64,000 nt of DNA from positions 1 to 64,000 of the forward strand of contig DASQKI010000055.1 in the NCBI GenBank assembly GCA_035630615.1, read 5' to 3'. The notes under the pieces were generated by a model. It was given only the letters and a program-made list of their open reading frames with translations, did not search any database and was not told the DNA's origin. The position numbers and the translations under genes were made by a program. This document shows positions 16,629-24,390 of the stretch, one piece after another. The stretch's first letter is position 1; every line of letters starts with the position of its first letter. This stretch comes from DATFRX01 sp035630615. GTDB taxonomy: Bacteria; Actinomycetota; Actinomycetes; Propionibacteriales; Nocardioidaceae.

Positions 16629-17309
16629 ATGACCAACGACACGTCCAGCAGCAGCCACGACCCGGCGCTCGACCCGCGCGTCGGGACGGTCCTCACCGCC
16701 GCGGCGGCACCGGCCGAGACGGTCGGCCCGCTTCCCGGTGAGTACGAAGCGCTAGCAGCGTTCCGTGCATCCCCTCGTTGCACCAAGCGGCCCTCGCTGG
16801 TCTCCCGCCTCGTCCCTGCGAAGGCTGCGGTGGCCGCTGCTATCGGCACCGGAGTGCTGCTCACCGGCGGCTTGGGCGCTGCGGCGACGGGCGTGCTTCC
16901 GAGCGCCGCGCAGGAAACTGTCAGCACCTGGCTGGGGGCCGTCGGCATCTCCGTACCTGCCGGTCACGGGGCCGACGGCGACGCCGAACCGCACGGCCCC
17001 GAGCTGACCCCGAACGAGAAAGCCGAGCGTCCGCCACCAGCAGACGACGGCAACGGCAAGGCCGACGGCAACGCCAAGGCCGACGGCAACGGCAAGGCCA
17101 ACCACAACGCCAACGGCAACGACAGGGCGAACGGCAGCGGCAACTCGGTTTCGGAAACCGCAAAGAACACCACCGCCGAGGGTGAGGACAAGGGTCAGGA
17201 GATCGCGAAGGACGCCTCCGATGGCCGGGCCCAGCCCGACGACCGCGGCTCGGCCCAACCGCAAGGCGGGACGCCGACCGGCGAGGACGGCTTGCCGATC
17301 ACAGAGTGA
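16629..17309 (+). CDS. single-pass membrane protein, putative anti-sigma partner
   Basis: A 226-residue protein one base behind the sigma stop. The N-terminal 60 residues are cytoplasmic with the sequence EYEALAAFRASP, often seen in proteins paired with actinobacterial ECF factors. One membrane helix follows (AAVAAAIGTGVLLTGGLGAA), then a short region QETVSTWLGAVGI, then a long external tail of low complexity rich in Gly, Asn, Asp and Lys (DGNGKADGNAKADGNGK). No zinc-binding HxxxCxxC anti-sigma motif is visible, so the anti-sigma role is inferred from position only. The tail may be a disordered spacer across the cell wall. Confidence 0.65.
   Translation: MTNDTSSSSHDPALDPRVGTVLTAAAAPAETVGPLPGEYEALAAFRASPRCTKRPSLVSRLVPAKAAVAAAIGTGVLLTGGLGAAATGVLPSAAQETVSTWLGAVGISVPAGHGADGDAEPHGPELTPNEKAERPPPADDGNGKADGNAKADGNGKANHNANGNDRANGSGNSVSETAKNTTAEGEDKGQEIAKDASDGRAQPDDRGSAQPQGGTPTGEDGLPITE
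17041..17136 (+). repeat. in-frame short tandem repeats
   Basis: Imperfect repeats of a GACGGCAACGGCAAGGCC-like unit encode the Asp-Gly-Asn-Gly-Lys-Ala tail of the preceding membrane protein. Such repeats can change in number between strains. Confidence 0.7.
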
Positions 17310-17465
17310 CGCGACGCAGAAGCGCCCTTGACCTGCGGACCTGAGGCCGAAGGCTGGCGCGAAGACGCGGCGCTCCGCCCCGTTCGGCTGTGGCGAACGT
17401 CGCTGGGTCGCGATGACGCGGCGCGCCACGATTGGGCACCACAGCGTCCATCGGAGGGCAGTCTC

Positions 17466-18065
17466 GTGCGCATCATCGTGGTTGGAGGCGCCGGAACCAT
17501 CGGCGCGGCTGTGGTCAAGCTCCTCTCGGCTCGACATGACGTGGTCGTGGCCGGAAGGGAGTCCGGCGACGTCCAGGTGGACATCAGCTCGCGCGATTCC
17601 GTGGAGTCGATGTACCGCCGGATCGGGAGCTTCGACGCGCTCGCCTGCGCGGCCGGTGAGGCGCACTTCGGTCCTTTCGAGACCATGACGGAAGAAGAGC
17701 TCGCGCTTGGCATTCACAGCAAGCTCCTCGGGCAAGTGCGCCTGGTTCTCCTCGGCAGATCGCTGATCTCCGAGGGAGGCTCATTCACGCTCATCTCCGG
17801 CTACATTTTCGACGATCCGATCCCGGAGGCCACCAGCTTCGCCGTCGCAAACGGCGGGGTCGAGGGCTTCGTGCGTGCTGCCGCCCTCAGCCTCGAGCGG
17901 CGCGTACGAATCAACGCCGTCAGCCCGGGGATGGCGCAAGACAGCGACGAACAGTTCGGGCCCTTCAATCCCGGCCGCACCCCCGTTCCGATGCTGGAGA
18001 TCGCGTCCGCCTTCCAGCGAAGCATCGAGGGATGGCGAACCGGAGAGATCATCCGGGCATGGTGA
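17466..18065 (+). CDS. short SDR-fold oxidoreductase-like protein
   Basis: A 199-residue short-chain dehydrogenase/reductase-like protein. The cofactor motif IIVVGGAGTIGAAVVKLLSA is intact at the N-terminus, and ACAAGEAHFGPF and RINAVSPGM are standard SDR landmarks. The catalytic Tyr-xxx-Lys is missing: after LISGY the family position reads ATSFAVANGGVEGFVRAAAL, as in a known short SDR subgroup, so normal dehydrogenase chemistry is doubtful. GTG 17466 has GGAGGG about eight bases upstream. It lies before and on the same strand as the IclR regulator. Confidence 0.75.
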   Translation: MRIIVVGGAGTIGAAVVKLLSARHDVVVAGRESGDVQVDISSRDSVESMYRRIGSFDALACAAGEAHFGPFETMTEEELALGIHSKLLGQVRLVLLGRSLISEGGSFTLISGYIFDDPIPEATSFAVANGGVEGFVRAAALSLERRVRINAVSPGMAQDSDEQFGPFNPGRTPVPMLEIASAFQRSIEGWRTGEIIRAW

Positions 18066-18127
18066 CCGAGCGACCGCATGCACAGCGGCCCACGATTGTC
18101 CTCGCAAGGCGCTGCTAGCCTTCTTCC

Positions 18128-18802
18128 ATGCCCGCAAGCGTCCACAAGGCGGCCTTGGTGCTCGATCTCTTCTCGGTCGAGCGGCCGGATTGGGGGCCGA
18201 CCGAGGTGGCCGAGGAGCTGAGGATCGCCAAGTCCACCGCCCACGCGTTGCTGCGAGAGCTGACCAGCGTCGGGCTCACAGAGCGGCTGCCGTGCGGACG
18301 CTACCGGCTCGGCTGGCGAACGTTGGGACTCGCAAGGACCAAACTGGCCACGAGCGGCTATCGCGAAGAAATCACGCCCACGGCGCGCCGGCTGGCGAGC
18401 CACTTCGGCGAGACGGTCCACATCACGGCATGGGAGCGCGGTCGCGTGCTGTATGTCGCCAGTGAACGCCCGCCTGGCGGTGTGGCCGCACCGGTGGAGC
18501 CTGTTGCCGCGCAGCTGACGCCGCCGGGCACGGTGCTGCTCGCCGAGCGAGCCGGCGGCCCTGGCAGCCTGCTCGAACCGGGCGAGCTCGAACGCACGCG
18601 CCGACGCGGCTACGCGGTCGGGGCTCAGCGCGCCCTCGAAGGGGTCGATTGCGCAGCCGCTCCGGTACGCACGAGCGACGGGCCGGCGACCGCTGCCCTG
18701 GCGCTGTGCGCCCCGCGTGACCGGTTCCAGGCGCGGCGTGACGAGTACACGCGCGCGATTGCCGGTGCAGGCGAGCGGATCGCTCGCCTGGTTCGGCGCT
18801 AG
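18128..18802 (+). CDS. IclR-family transcriptional regulator
   Basis: A 224-residue regulator. Residues 1-65 form the winged helix typical of IclR: VHKAALVLDLFSVERPDWG, then PTEVAEELRIAKSTAHALL and RYRLGWRTLGLA. The effector domain follows (ETVHITAWERGRVLYVASER, then LTPPGTVLL and GYAVGAQRALEGVDCAAAPV). It is somewhat shorter than the usual 250 residues. It may control the SDR 62 bases upstream or the gene downstream; ligand unknown. Confidence 0.85.
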   Translation: MPASVHKAALVLDLFSVERPDWGPTEVAEELRIAKSTAHALLRELTSVGLTERLPCGRYRLGWRTLGLARTKLATSGYREEITPTARRLASHFGETVHITAWERGRVLYVASERPPGGVAAPVEPVAAQLTPPGTVLLAERAGGPGSLLEPGELERTRRRGYAVGAQRALEGVDCAAAPVRTSDGPATAALALCAPRDRFQARRDEYTRAIAGAGERIARLVRR

Positions 18803-18900
18803 CGAACCGGCACGGTGGTGGCTGCCGAGCGGCGGCATGCTCAGCTACGCGTCGAGTCATCAGCTGCGGGGTCGGTCGCTTCGGGTCGGGCTGCCGACGC

Positions 18901-19875
18901 ATGATGGTCGACATGACCGACGAGACGGCGACCACTACCGCGGCGATGGCCAAGGCGGCTGCGGCGTTCCTGGCAGCCCTGACCCAGCAACAGCGGCAGG
19001 CGGTGCGGCTCCCTCCCGACGATCCCCACCGGCACACGTGGACCTACCTGCCGGGCGACCGTCCTGGCCAGCCGGTCGAGGAGCTGACCGCGGAGCAGCG
19101 TGGCCTGCTCGACGACCTCGTACGCGCCGGCAGCGGCGACGATGAGGTGACGCTGGGCGCCGTACAGATGGAGCGGGCCCGACGCACCTTGGTGCTCGGA
19201 GCCGTACCCGATGGAGACAAGTACTGGGTCCGGATCGGCGGCGAACCCGGCGACGGCCCGTGGTCGTGGCGGATAAACGGACACCACCTGGCGATCCACG
19301 TCGAGGTGCGCGACGACCGCTATACCGTCACCCCGCACTTCATCGGCGCCGAGCCCGCCCGGCTACCCGCGGACGCCGCTGGTCTCGCCTCGGATTATCG
19401 GCTGCTGGCACCGGAGGAGGATCTCCCCCGCGCTCTGCTCGCCGCGATGGATCCCGATCGTCGAGCCGTAGCCGTGCGCGGTGACGTCGCGCCCAACGAC
19501 ATCCTGACCCGGTTCGACCCGGTGGCGGATCCCACCGTGCTCCCCGATGGCATCCCTCGGGGCGATCTCGACGACGCGCAGCGCGACCTCTTCGACCGGC
19601 TGCTGCGTCGCTACCTGGACCGCGCGCCGGCCGACTACGCCGCAACATGCTGGGCTGAGGCTCGCGATGCAGGCCTGGACACGATGGAGTTGACCTGGCT
19701 CGGACCGCTCGAGCCCGGCCACGGTCACTACTACTGCTTGCGCGGCCCAACGCTACTCATCGAGTACGACAACACCCAAGACGACGCTAACCATGCGCAC
19801 TCGGTTTGGCGACACCTGACCGACGACTGGGGCCGCGACCAGCTCCGCGAGCACTACAAGGACCGCCACCGCTGA
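18901..19875 (+). CDS. DUF3500-family protein
   Basis: A 324-residue protein of the DUF3500 family. Recognisable features are a helical start (AAAAFLAALTQQQRQAV), GPWSWRINGHHLAIHVEV in the middle, and LIEYDNTQDDANHAHSVWR near the end, whose His residues could bind a metal. The function of the family is not established. ATG codons at 18901, 18904 and 18913 are all possible starts; none has a strong ribosome-binding site. No signal peptide. Confidence 0.75.
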   Translation: MMVDMTDETATTTAAMAKAAAAFLAALTQQQRQAVRLPPDDPHRHTWTYLPGDRPGQPVEELTAEQRGLLDDLVRAGSGDDEVTLGAVQMERARRTLVLGAVPDGDKYWVRIGGEPGDGPWSWRINGHHLAIHVEVRDDRYTVTPHFIGAEPARLPADAAGLASDYRLLAPEEDLPRALLAAMDPDRRAVAVRGDVAPNDILTRFDPVADPTVLPDGIPRGDLDDAQRDLFDRLLRRYLDRAPADYAATCWAEARDAGLDTMELTWLGPLEPGHGHYYCLRGPTLLIEYDNTQDDANHAHSVWRHLTDDWGRDQLREHYKDRHR

Positions 19876-19949
19876 CGGACTCGGAAGGTTCTCGTACCCG
19901 AATCTGCTTTCAACGCCCAGGACGTGTTGTGCGCGGGAGCAGTGATGCT

Positions 19950-21101
19950 CTAGTTCGGTCCGATGAGATTGACGTCGTTGCCCGGCGTGATGTTTAAGGG
20001 GCCGGCGGCTCGCTCGCACCGCAACGATAGAGCTGAGCACCTGACGAGCCACGTGGCGTCGACGGTCAACAGCAGGTGAGCGGAATCCTCCCAGACCACT
20101 TGCCACGATGGCGCCCGGTCCGGCGCGGCATGATCCGGCTCGTCGGCGCCGAATAGGCGCGTGGCTTCCCCCGTCTGGATGTCAACGACGGAGAGGTTGC
20201 TGGTCAGCACATGGGTCCCGTCGGGTGATAGCAGAACGGGTGACAGCCCGTGGCAGCCGCGCCACAGGGTGGTCAGGGATCCGTCGCTGTGCAGATCGGC
20301 CACCTCGCGACACCCTCCGAGCTTGCCGGTGACGACATGCGACGAGCCGCTCACCACGTCGGTCACTTCGCGGGCAAGTGGGATGGGATCGCTGCCAGGC
20401 GTCCATAGGATGCTCTTGGCCGATCCGTCGGCTTCGTAGGCCTCGTCGTAGACGATCCCGGACCGACCCCAGCCGATCAGGTACGAAGCCTGCTCAGGCA
20501 GGCGCGCCACGATGGCTCCGGTGTTCGCGTCGACGACGGCTTGCCCTGCCACCTGATCGCCATCTGGCGAGACCGCGGCTTCCTGCACATGCGGCCGGCC
20601 GGTCCGCTGGAGGTTCGGGAGTGGCGTAAAACCGCCGTCGGCATGGAGTATCCCGTACTCCGTGCGGAACGCGTACGGATGGAATTGCTCGCGCTCCACC
20701 AGGAGGAACCAGCCGCCTTCGACGACGCCGATCACGTCAGGCCCGCCAGTCCCGGGCACCGGTATCTTCTGGGCGCCGACGTGCAGGGTCTGGCCAAATG
20801 ACCAAGGGGTACTGGGCGGTTCGCCGAGCGGAAGCGAGCCGACCTCGGCAGGCGCAGGTATGCCGACATCGGTGGGCCGGATCGCGGGCGTGTCGTGGAT
20901 GTCGCGCGCGTCGTCCGCACCGGTGGCGATGATCACCGACGGAATCGCTGCGGCTAGAGCACCGCCGACGGCGGCCATGGTCGTGAGTCGGCGACGCCGC
21001 GTTCGCACGCGGTTGGTGACCGCTTCAACGCTGATCGGTTCCGGCGACGGTTCAACGGCCGTGCGCAGCTTGGTCCGGAGCATCGTCTCAAGGTCGGTCA
21101 C
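19950..21101 (-). CDS. membrane-anchored propeller-like protein, partner of SigE-type sigma factor
   Basis: A 383-residue protein. The cytoplasmic N-terminus MTDLETMLRTKLRTAVEPSP with a Val-xx-Arg-rich helix (AVTNRVRTRRRRLTT) and one membrane helix (MAAVGGALAAAIPSVII) are typical of proteins encoded behind SigE-type ECF factors. The external part has repeated WD/TolB-like strands such as EAAVSPDGDQVAGQAV and PVLLSPDGTHVLTSN, suggesting a beta-propeller. Four Cys late in the sequence may pair. Its ATG lies 14 bases inside the end of the sigma gene, so the two are translationally coupled. It may sense an external signal and restrain the sigma factor, by inference from position. Confidence 0.7.
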   Translation of the reverse strand: MTDLETMLRTKLRTAVEPSPEPISVEAVTNRVRTRRRRLTTMAAVGGALAAAIPSVIIATGADDARDIHDTPAIRPTDVGIPAPAEVGSLPLGEPPSTPWSFGQTLHVGAQKIPVPGTGGPDVIGVVEGGWFLLVEREQFHPYAFRTEYGILHADGGFTPLPNLQRTGRPHVQEAAVSPDGDQVAGQAVVDANTGAIVARLPEQASYLIGWGRSGIVYDEAYEADGSAKSILWTPGSDPIPLAREVTDVVSGSSHVVTGKLGGCREVADLHSDGSLTTLWRGCHGLSPVLLSPDGTHVLTSNLSVVDIQTGEATRLFGADEPDHAAPDRAPSWQVVWEDSAHLLLTVDATWLVRCSALSLRCERAAGPLNITPGNDVNLIGPN

Positions 21102-21615
21102 GGTCCGCCGCCTTCGTCGTATCGTCGACTGTCGCCCAAGACTGTTCGCGCAGCCTCCTCAGGGCCTTTGACGCCTGACTCTTGACCGTGCCGATGGAGC
21201 AGTCGAGCAGACCGGCCGTCTGTCTCTCGGTCAGGTCCTCGTAGTAACGCAGCACAATCACCGCACGTTGACGGGGAGGAAGAACACCGAGGGCCTGGCG
21301 GACTTCCTCACGATCGTTCACCTCGGCGTAGCCGTCGACCCGCGCGGCGCGTTCGGGAACCTCGGCCACCGGCTGCTCGGCCCGCCACTGACGCCGCCAC
21401 CAGTTCGCATAGGTCGTCACCATGACCCTCCGCACGTACGCCTCGGCGCTGCTGTCAGAGCGATAGATGCGCTCCCAACGCGGCCACACCCGCGCGAGGG
21501 CGGTCTGGACCAGATCCTCTGCCAAGGCCTCGTCACCAGTGAGCAGCCAGGCAGACCTCAGCAGCGCGGGCGAGCGCGCCGCCACGAACTGGCCGAACCC
21601 GACTGGCTCCTGCAT
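21088..21615 (-). CDS. SigE-family ECF sigma factor
   Basis: A sigma factor of about 175 residues. Region 2 is FGQFVAARSPALLRSAWLLT, EALAEDLVQTALARVWPRW and YVRRVMVTTYANWWRRQWR. Region 4 is LPPRQRAVIVLRYYEDLTER followed by CSIGTVKSQASKALRRLR. The sequence closely fits the actinobacterial SigE-family ECF profile (FxxFVxARxxALLRxAxLLTGD). ATG 21615 follows GAGGTG; a GTG at 21630 would add five residues. A TGTAACA lies just upstream at about 21636-21642, but I cannot find a matching -10. It shares 14 bases with the next gene. Confidence 0.9.
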   Translation of the reverse strand: MQEPVGFGQFVAARSPALLRSAWLLTGDEALAEDLVQTALARVWPRWERIYRSDSSAEAYVRRVMVTTYANWWRRQWRAEQPVAEVPERAARVDGYAEVNDREEVRQALGVLPPRQRAVIVLRYYEDLTERQTAGLLDCSIGTVKSQASKALRRLREQSWATVDDTTKAADRDRP

Positions 21616-21887
21616 CCACACCTCATCCACTGTCCTCTGTTACAACAGCCCGGGATCCCGAAAGGGTTGCCCGGGCTCGAGTTTGCCGATCTGATCGAGC
21701 GGGGCGATAAACCGCCAGTTCGTGGACGACCACCTGCCCGTGGCGGCTAGCGACTCTGTCCGGCGACCTTGTCGCTTCCGGCGCTCTCTGAGCCGGGACC
21801 AAAGTCTCTGATGCAGCAGGCCTGGATCCGAGACCATTCGAACGGGTCGCTAGGCCCGCGCGGCCGTGTCGGTGGGAGGGATGTCGC

Positions 21888-23486
21888 GTGGCAGAGCAAG
21901 TGTCCACGCCCCGCGACGGAATGTCGGCGGGCGATCGGCGACTGGCGGTCCTGCTGGCGATGGCGATGTTCGTCCTGGTCGTCGACACGTCGCTGATGAA
22001 TGTCTCGATCTCGGCGGTCGTGACAGATCTCGACACCACGGTGAGTGGTGTGCAGTCCGCTATCGCGCTCGAGGCGTTGGTGTCCGCTGCGTTCATCCTC
22101 ATCGGCAGCAAGGTCGGTGATCTGTTCGGTCGGAAGCGGACCTACGTGCTCGGCCTGCTCGGCTATGCGGTCGGCGCGATCGCGATGGTGTTCGCGCAAG
22201 GTCTGACCGCGATCATCGTGTTCTGGGCCATCGTCGGCGGACTCGGTGCATCGCTGCTGCTGCCGGCGATGCAGTCGCTCATCCACGGGAACTTCGAGGG
22301 CGCTGCGCAGAAGAAGGCGTATGCCTTGGTGGGGGCGTCAGCCGCGATCGCCGCCGCGGTCGGTCCACTGTTGGGTGGCTTCATCACGACGTACTTGTCG
22401 TGGCGGATCGGGTTCCTGCTGGAGGCCGTGATCATCGCGGTCGTTCTGTCCGGCATCGGATTGGTGCGGGACGCGCCGTACACCGGACCGAGAGAGATCG
22501 ACCCGGTCGGAGCGGCGCTCTCGGCCGTGGGCATGGGTGGTGTCGTGCTCGGCATTCTCGTCTGGCAGGAGGGTGGCGAGTACGTGGGCCTGCTGATCGC
22601 CGGCGGTCTCGTCGCGCTGGCCGGGCTGGCGTACTGGCTTGTCCGACGACATCGGCGCGGGAAGGCGACGCTGCTCGATCCGGAGCTGTTCCAGGTCAAA
22701 ACCTTCACCCATGGGATCTCGAATCAGATGCTCCAGCAGATCTCGCTGGGCGGCCTGATGATCGCGCTCCCGATCTATCTGCAGATGGTGCTGGAGTACA
22801 ACGCGATGGAAGCCGGCCTGTCGATCGCCCCGCTGTCGCTGAGCATGTTCGGGGTGGCGGTCTTGGCCGGCAAGCGGTCCGGCTCGACACGTCCCAGCAG
22901 CGTCATCCTGGCCGGCTTCGTGCTGCTCGCATGCGGCATCTTGTTGCTGCTCCCGATTGTGCCGCGGGCCGACTCCGGGTGGTGGCTCGTGGTGCCGCTG
23001 ATCATCGCCGGCTCGGGGCTCGGCCTGATCGTGTCTCAGCTGAACAACTACACCTTGGGTCCGATCTCGGACGAGCGGGTCAGCGAAGCCGCCGGTGTCA
23101 ACTCCGCCGCTGGGTCGTTCGGGCTGTCGTTCGGGTTGGCGTTCGGCGGCGCGATCATGCTCGCGACCCTGTCGACCTCCTTCACATCGATGGCGAACGA
23201 CAGCAGCGTCCTCCCGACCGACGACAAGGAGCAGGTCGCCGAGGTGCTGGAAGACGACGCTCAGGTGATGAGCAACACGCAGCTCGACGAGTTGCTCGCC
23301 GACGAGCCGGAAGACGTCCAGGACGAGATCCTCAGCATCAACACCGATGCCCGCCATCTCGCCTTGCAGATCGCTCTGCTCATTCCGATCGGGGCGGCCC
23401 TCGCCGGGTTGGGGAACTCGCTGCGGATGCGACGGCTGCCCGACCCACAACCATCGGGGTCGGGCGAACCCATGGCGCTCGGCTGA
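21888..23486 (+). CDS. MFS drug-exporter (DHA2/EmrB-QacA type), 14 helices
   Basis: A 532-residue proton-coupled multidrug exporter. Helix 1 is AVLLAMAMFVLVVDTSLMNV with the family motif D1 Asp, and motif A is GSKVGDLFGRKRTYVLG. The repeated hydrophobic segments are consistent with 14 helices. The late stretch after SMANDSSVLPTDD to DARHLALQIALL is a large external loop before the last helix, common in this family. GTG 21888 has GGAGGG about nine bases upstream. The 257 bases before it hold no gene. Substrates unknown. Confidence 0.9.
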   Translation: MAEQVSTPRDGMSAGDRRLAVLLAMAMFVLVVDTSLMNVSISAVVTDLDTTVSGVQSAIALEALVSAAFILIGSKVGDLFGRKRTYVLGLLGYAVGAIAMVFAQGLTAIIVFWAIVGGLGASLLLPAMQSLIHGNFEGAAQKKAYALVGASAAIAAAVGPLLGGFITTYLSWRIGFLLEAVIIAVVLSGIGLVRDAPYTGPREIDPVGAALSAVGMGGVVLGILVWQEGGEYVGLLIAGGLVALAGLAYWLVRRHRRGKATLLDPELFQVKTFTHGISNQMLQQISLGGLMIALPIYLQMVLEYNAMEAGLSIAPLSLSMFGVAVLAGKRSGSTRPSSVILAGFVLLACGILLLLPIVPRADSGWWLVVPLIIAGSGLGLIVSQLNNYTLGPISDERVSEAAGVNSAAGSFGLSFGLAFGGAIMLATLSTSFTSMANDSSVLPTDDKEQVAEVLEDDAQVMSNTQLDELLADEPEDVQDEILSINTDARHLALQIALLIPIGAALAGLGNSLRMRRLPDPQPSGSGEPMALG

Positions 23487-23490
23487 GGTG

Positions 23491-23700
23491 TCAGTGCCGC
23501 TTGCGGCGATCATTCTTCGACTGCGTGCGGCGTCGCTTTCGTTCCTGCCGGGCAGCACTGCTCTGCGCGGTGCTGGATCGGCCAGTCGAGCCCGTCGCGG
23601 TTTCAGAGGTGCCTCGGCCGGCCCTGTTTCGCGCGTACCGAGTCAATACCGCGACGACGAGAAGGATCGCCAGACCTGCGAACATCAAGGTGTACAGCAT
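23491..23700 (-). CDS. small single-pass membrane protein
   Basis: A 69-residue protein: MLYTLMFAGLAILLVVAVLT is a membrane helix, followed by a basic, Ser/Thr-rich tail ending RTQSKNDRRKRH, which should be cytoplasmic. A very good ribosome-binding site AGGAGGG lies six bases before the ATG, which is the main reason to accept it. It is convergent with the MFS gene, four bases away. Function unknown. Confidence 0.65.
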   Translation of the reverse strand: MLYTLMFAGLAILLVVAVLTRYARNRAGRGTSETATGSTGRSSTAQSSAARQERKRRRTQSKNDRRKRH

Positions 23701-23989
23701 GCTGAGCCCTCCTGACTCCGGTCATCGATCGTCGGCGGCGTCCTCAGCCGGATTGGTGCGGACAACCCCATCGAGCAGTCTGGAACGACCTAGCTGCTGC
23801 GTCGTCACCTCTGGGGGGTGATGCGTGCGTTAGCCCGGGCTTCGCGCAGCGGGCGATCTCACGGCGCGGGCTGGTCCGGTTGCCACAGGACAGTTCACCC
23901 CTCGCGGGTGATCCGGCCTCTGCCTGGGCCCGCGATTCTGAATCCCGCGGTTGGCCGAGTGGCCGGACGCTCGAAGGAGCTGCATAACG

Positions 23990-24382
23990 ATGGATGACGA
24001 CTTCTCAGTGCTCGAGGTGTTCTTCTCGATGCTGTACTTCTTCCTCTTTATCGCGTGGATCTACCTGCTGATAGTGATCGCAACCGACATCTTCCGTAGC
24101 CGTGACATGGGAGGCTGGGCGAAGGCGCTGTGGATTCTGTTCCTGGTGATCCTCCCCATCGTCGGTTCCTTGATCTATCTCATCGCCCGCGGTCGCGGCA
24201 TGACCGAGCGTCAGGGTGAGGACTATCGTCAGCGGGAGCAGGCGTTTCAGTCGTACGTCCAGGACGCCGCTCGCGGATCGACCAGTACGGCCGACGAGAT
24301 TGAAAAGCTTGCCCGGTTACGGGATGCCGGCACCATCACCAGCGCTGAGTTCGAGGCGCAAAAGGCCAAACTGCTGGTCTGA
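23990..24382 (+). CDS. PLDc_N/SHOCT-domain membrane protein
   Basis: A 130-residue protein. Two membrane helices form a PLDc_N-like module (MLYFFLFIAWIYLLIVIATD with DIFRSRDMGGWAKALWILFL and ILPIVGSLIYLIARG). A linker of charged residues follows, then a C-terminal SHOCT domain (IEKLARLRDAGTITSAEFEA, QKAKLL). GAAGGAG precedes the ATG. A paralogue lies at 27416-27793. SHOCT domains are thought to mediate oligomerisation or membrane association; the role is unknown. It is eight bases before the glutaminase gene, so they are probably co-transcribed. Confidence 0.85.
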   Translation: MDDDFSVLEVFFSMLYFFLFIAWIYLLIVIATDIFRSRDMGGWAKALWILFLVILPIVGSLIYLIARGRGMTERQGEDYRQREQAFQSYVQDAARGSTSTADEIEKLARLRDAGTITSAEFEAQKAKLLV

Positions 24383-24390
24383 TCGCCCCC

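Noticed and set aside
23945..23990. A tRNA-Leu/Ser-like start (TTGGCCGAGTGGCCGG)
   Set aside because: No anticodon arm, T-arm (GGTTCGA-like) or complementary acceptor stem follows; the sequence runs into a ribosome-binding site and the SHOCT protein gene.
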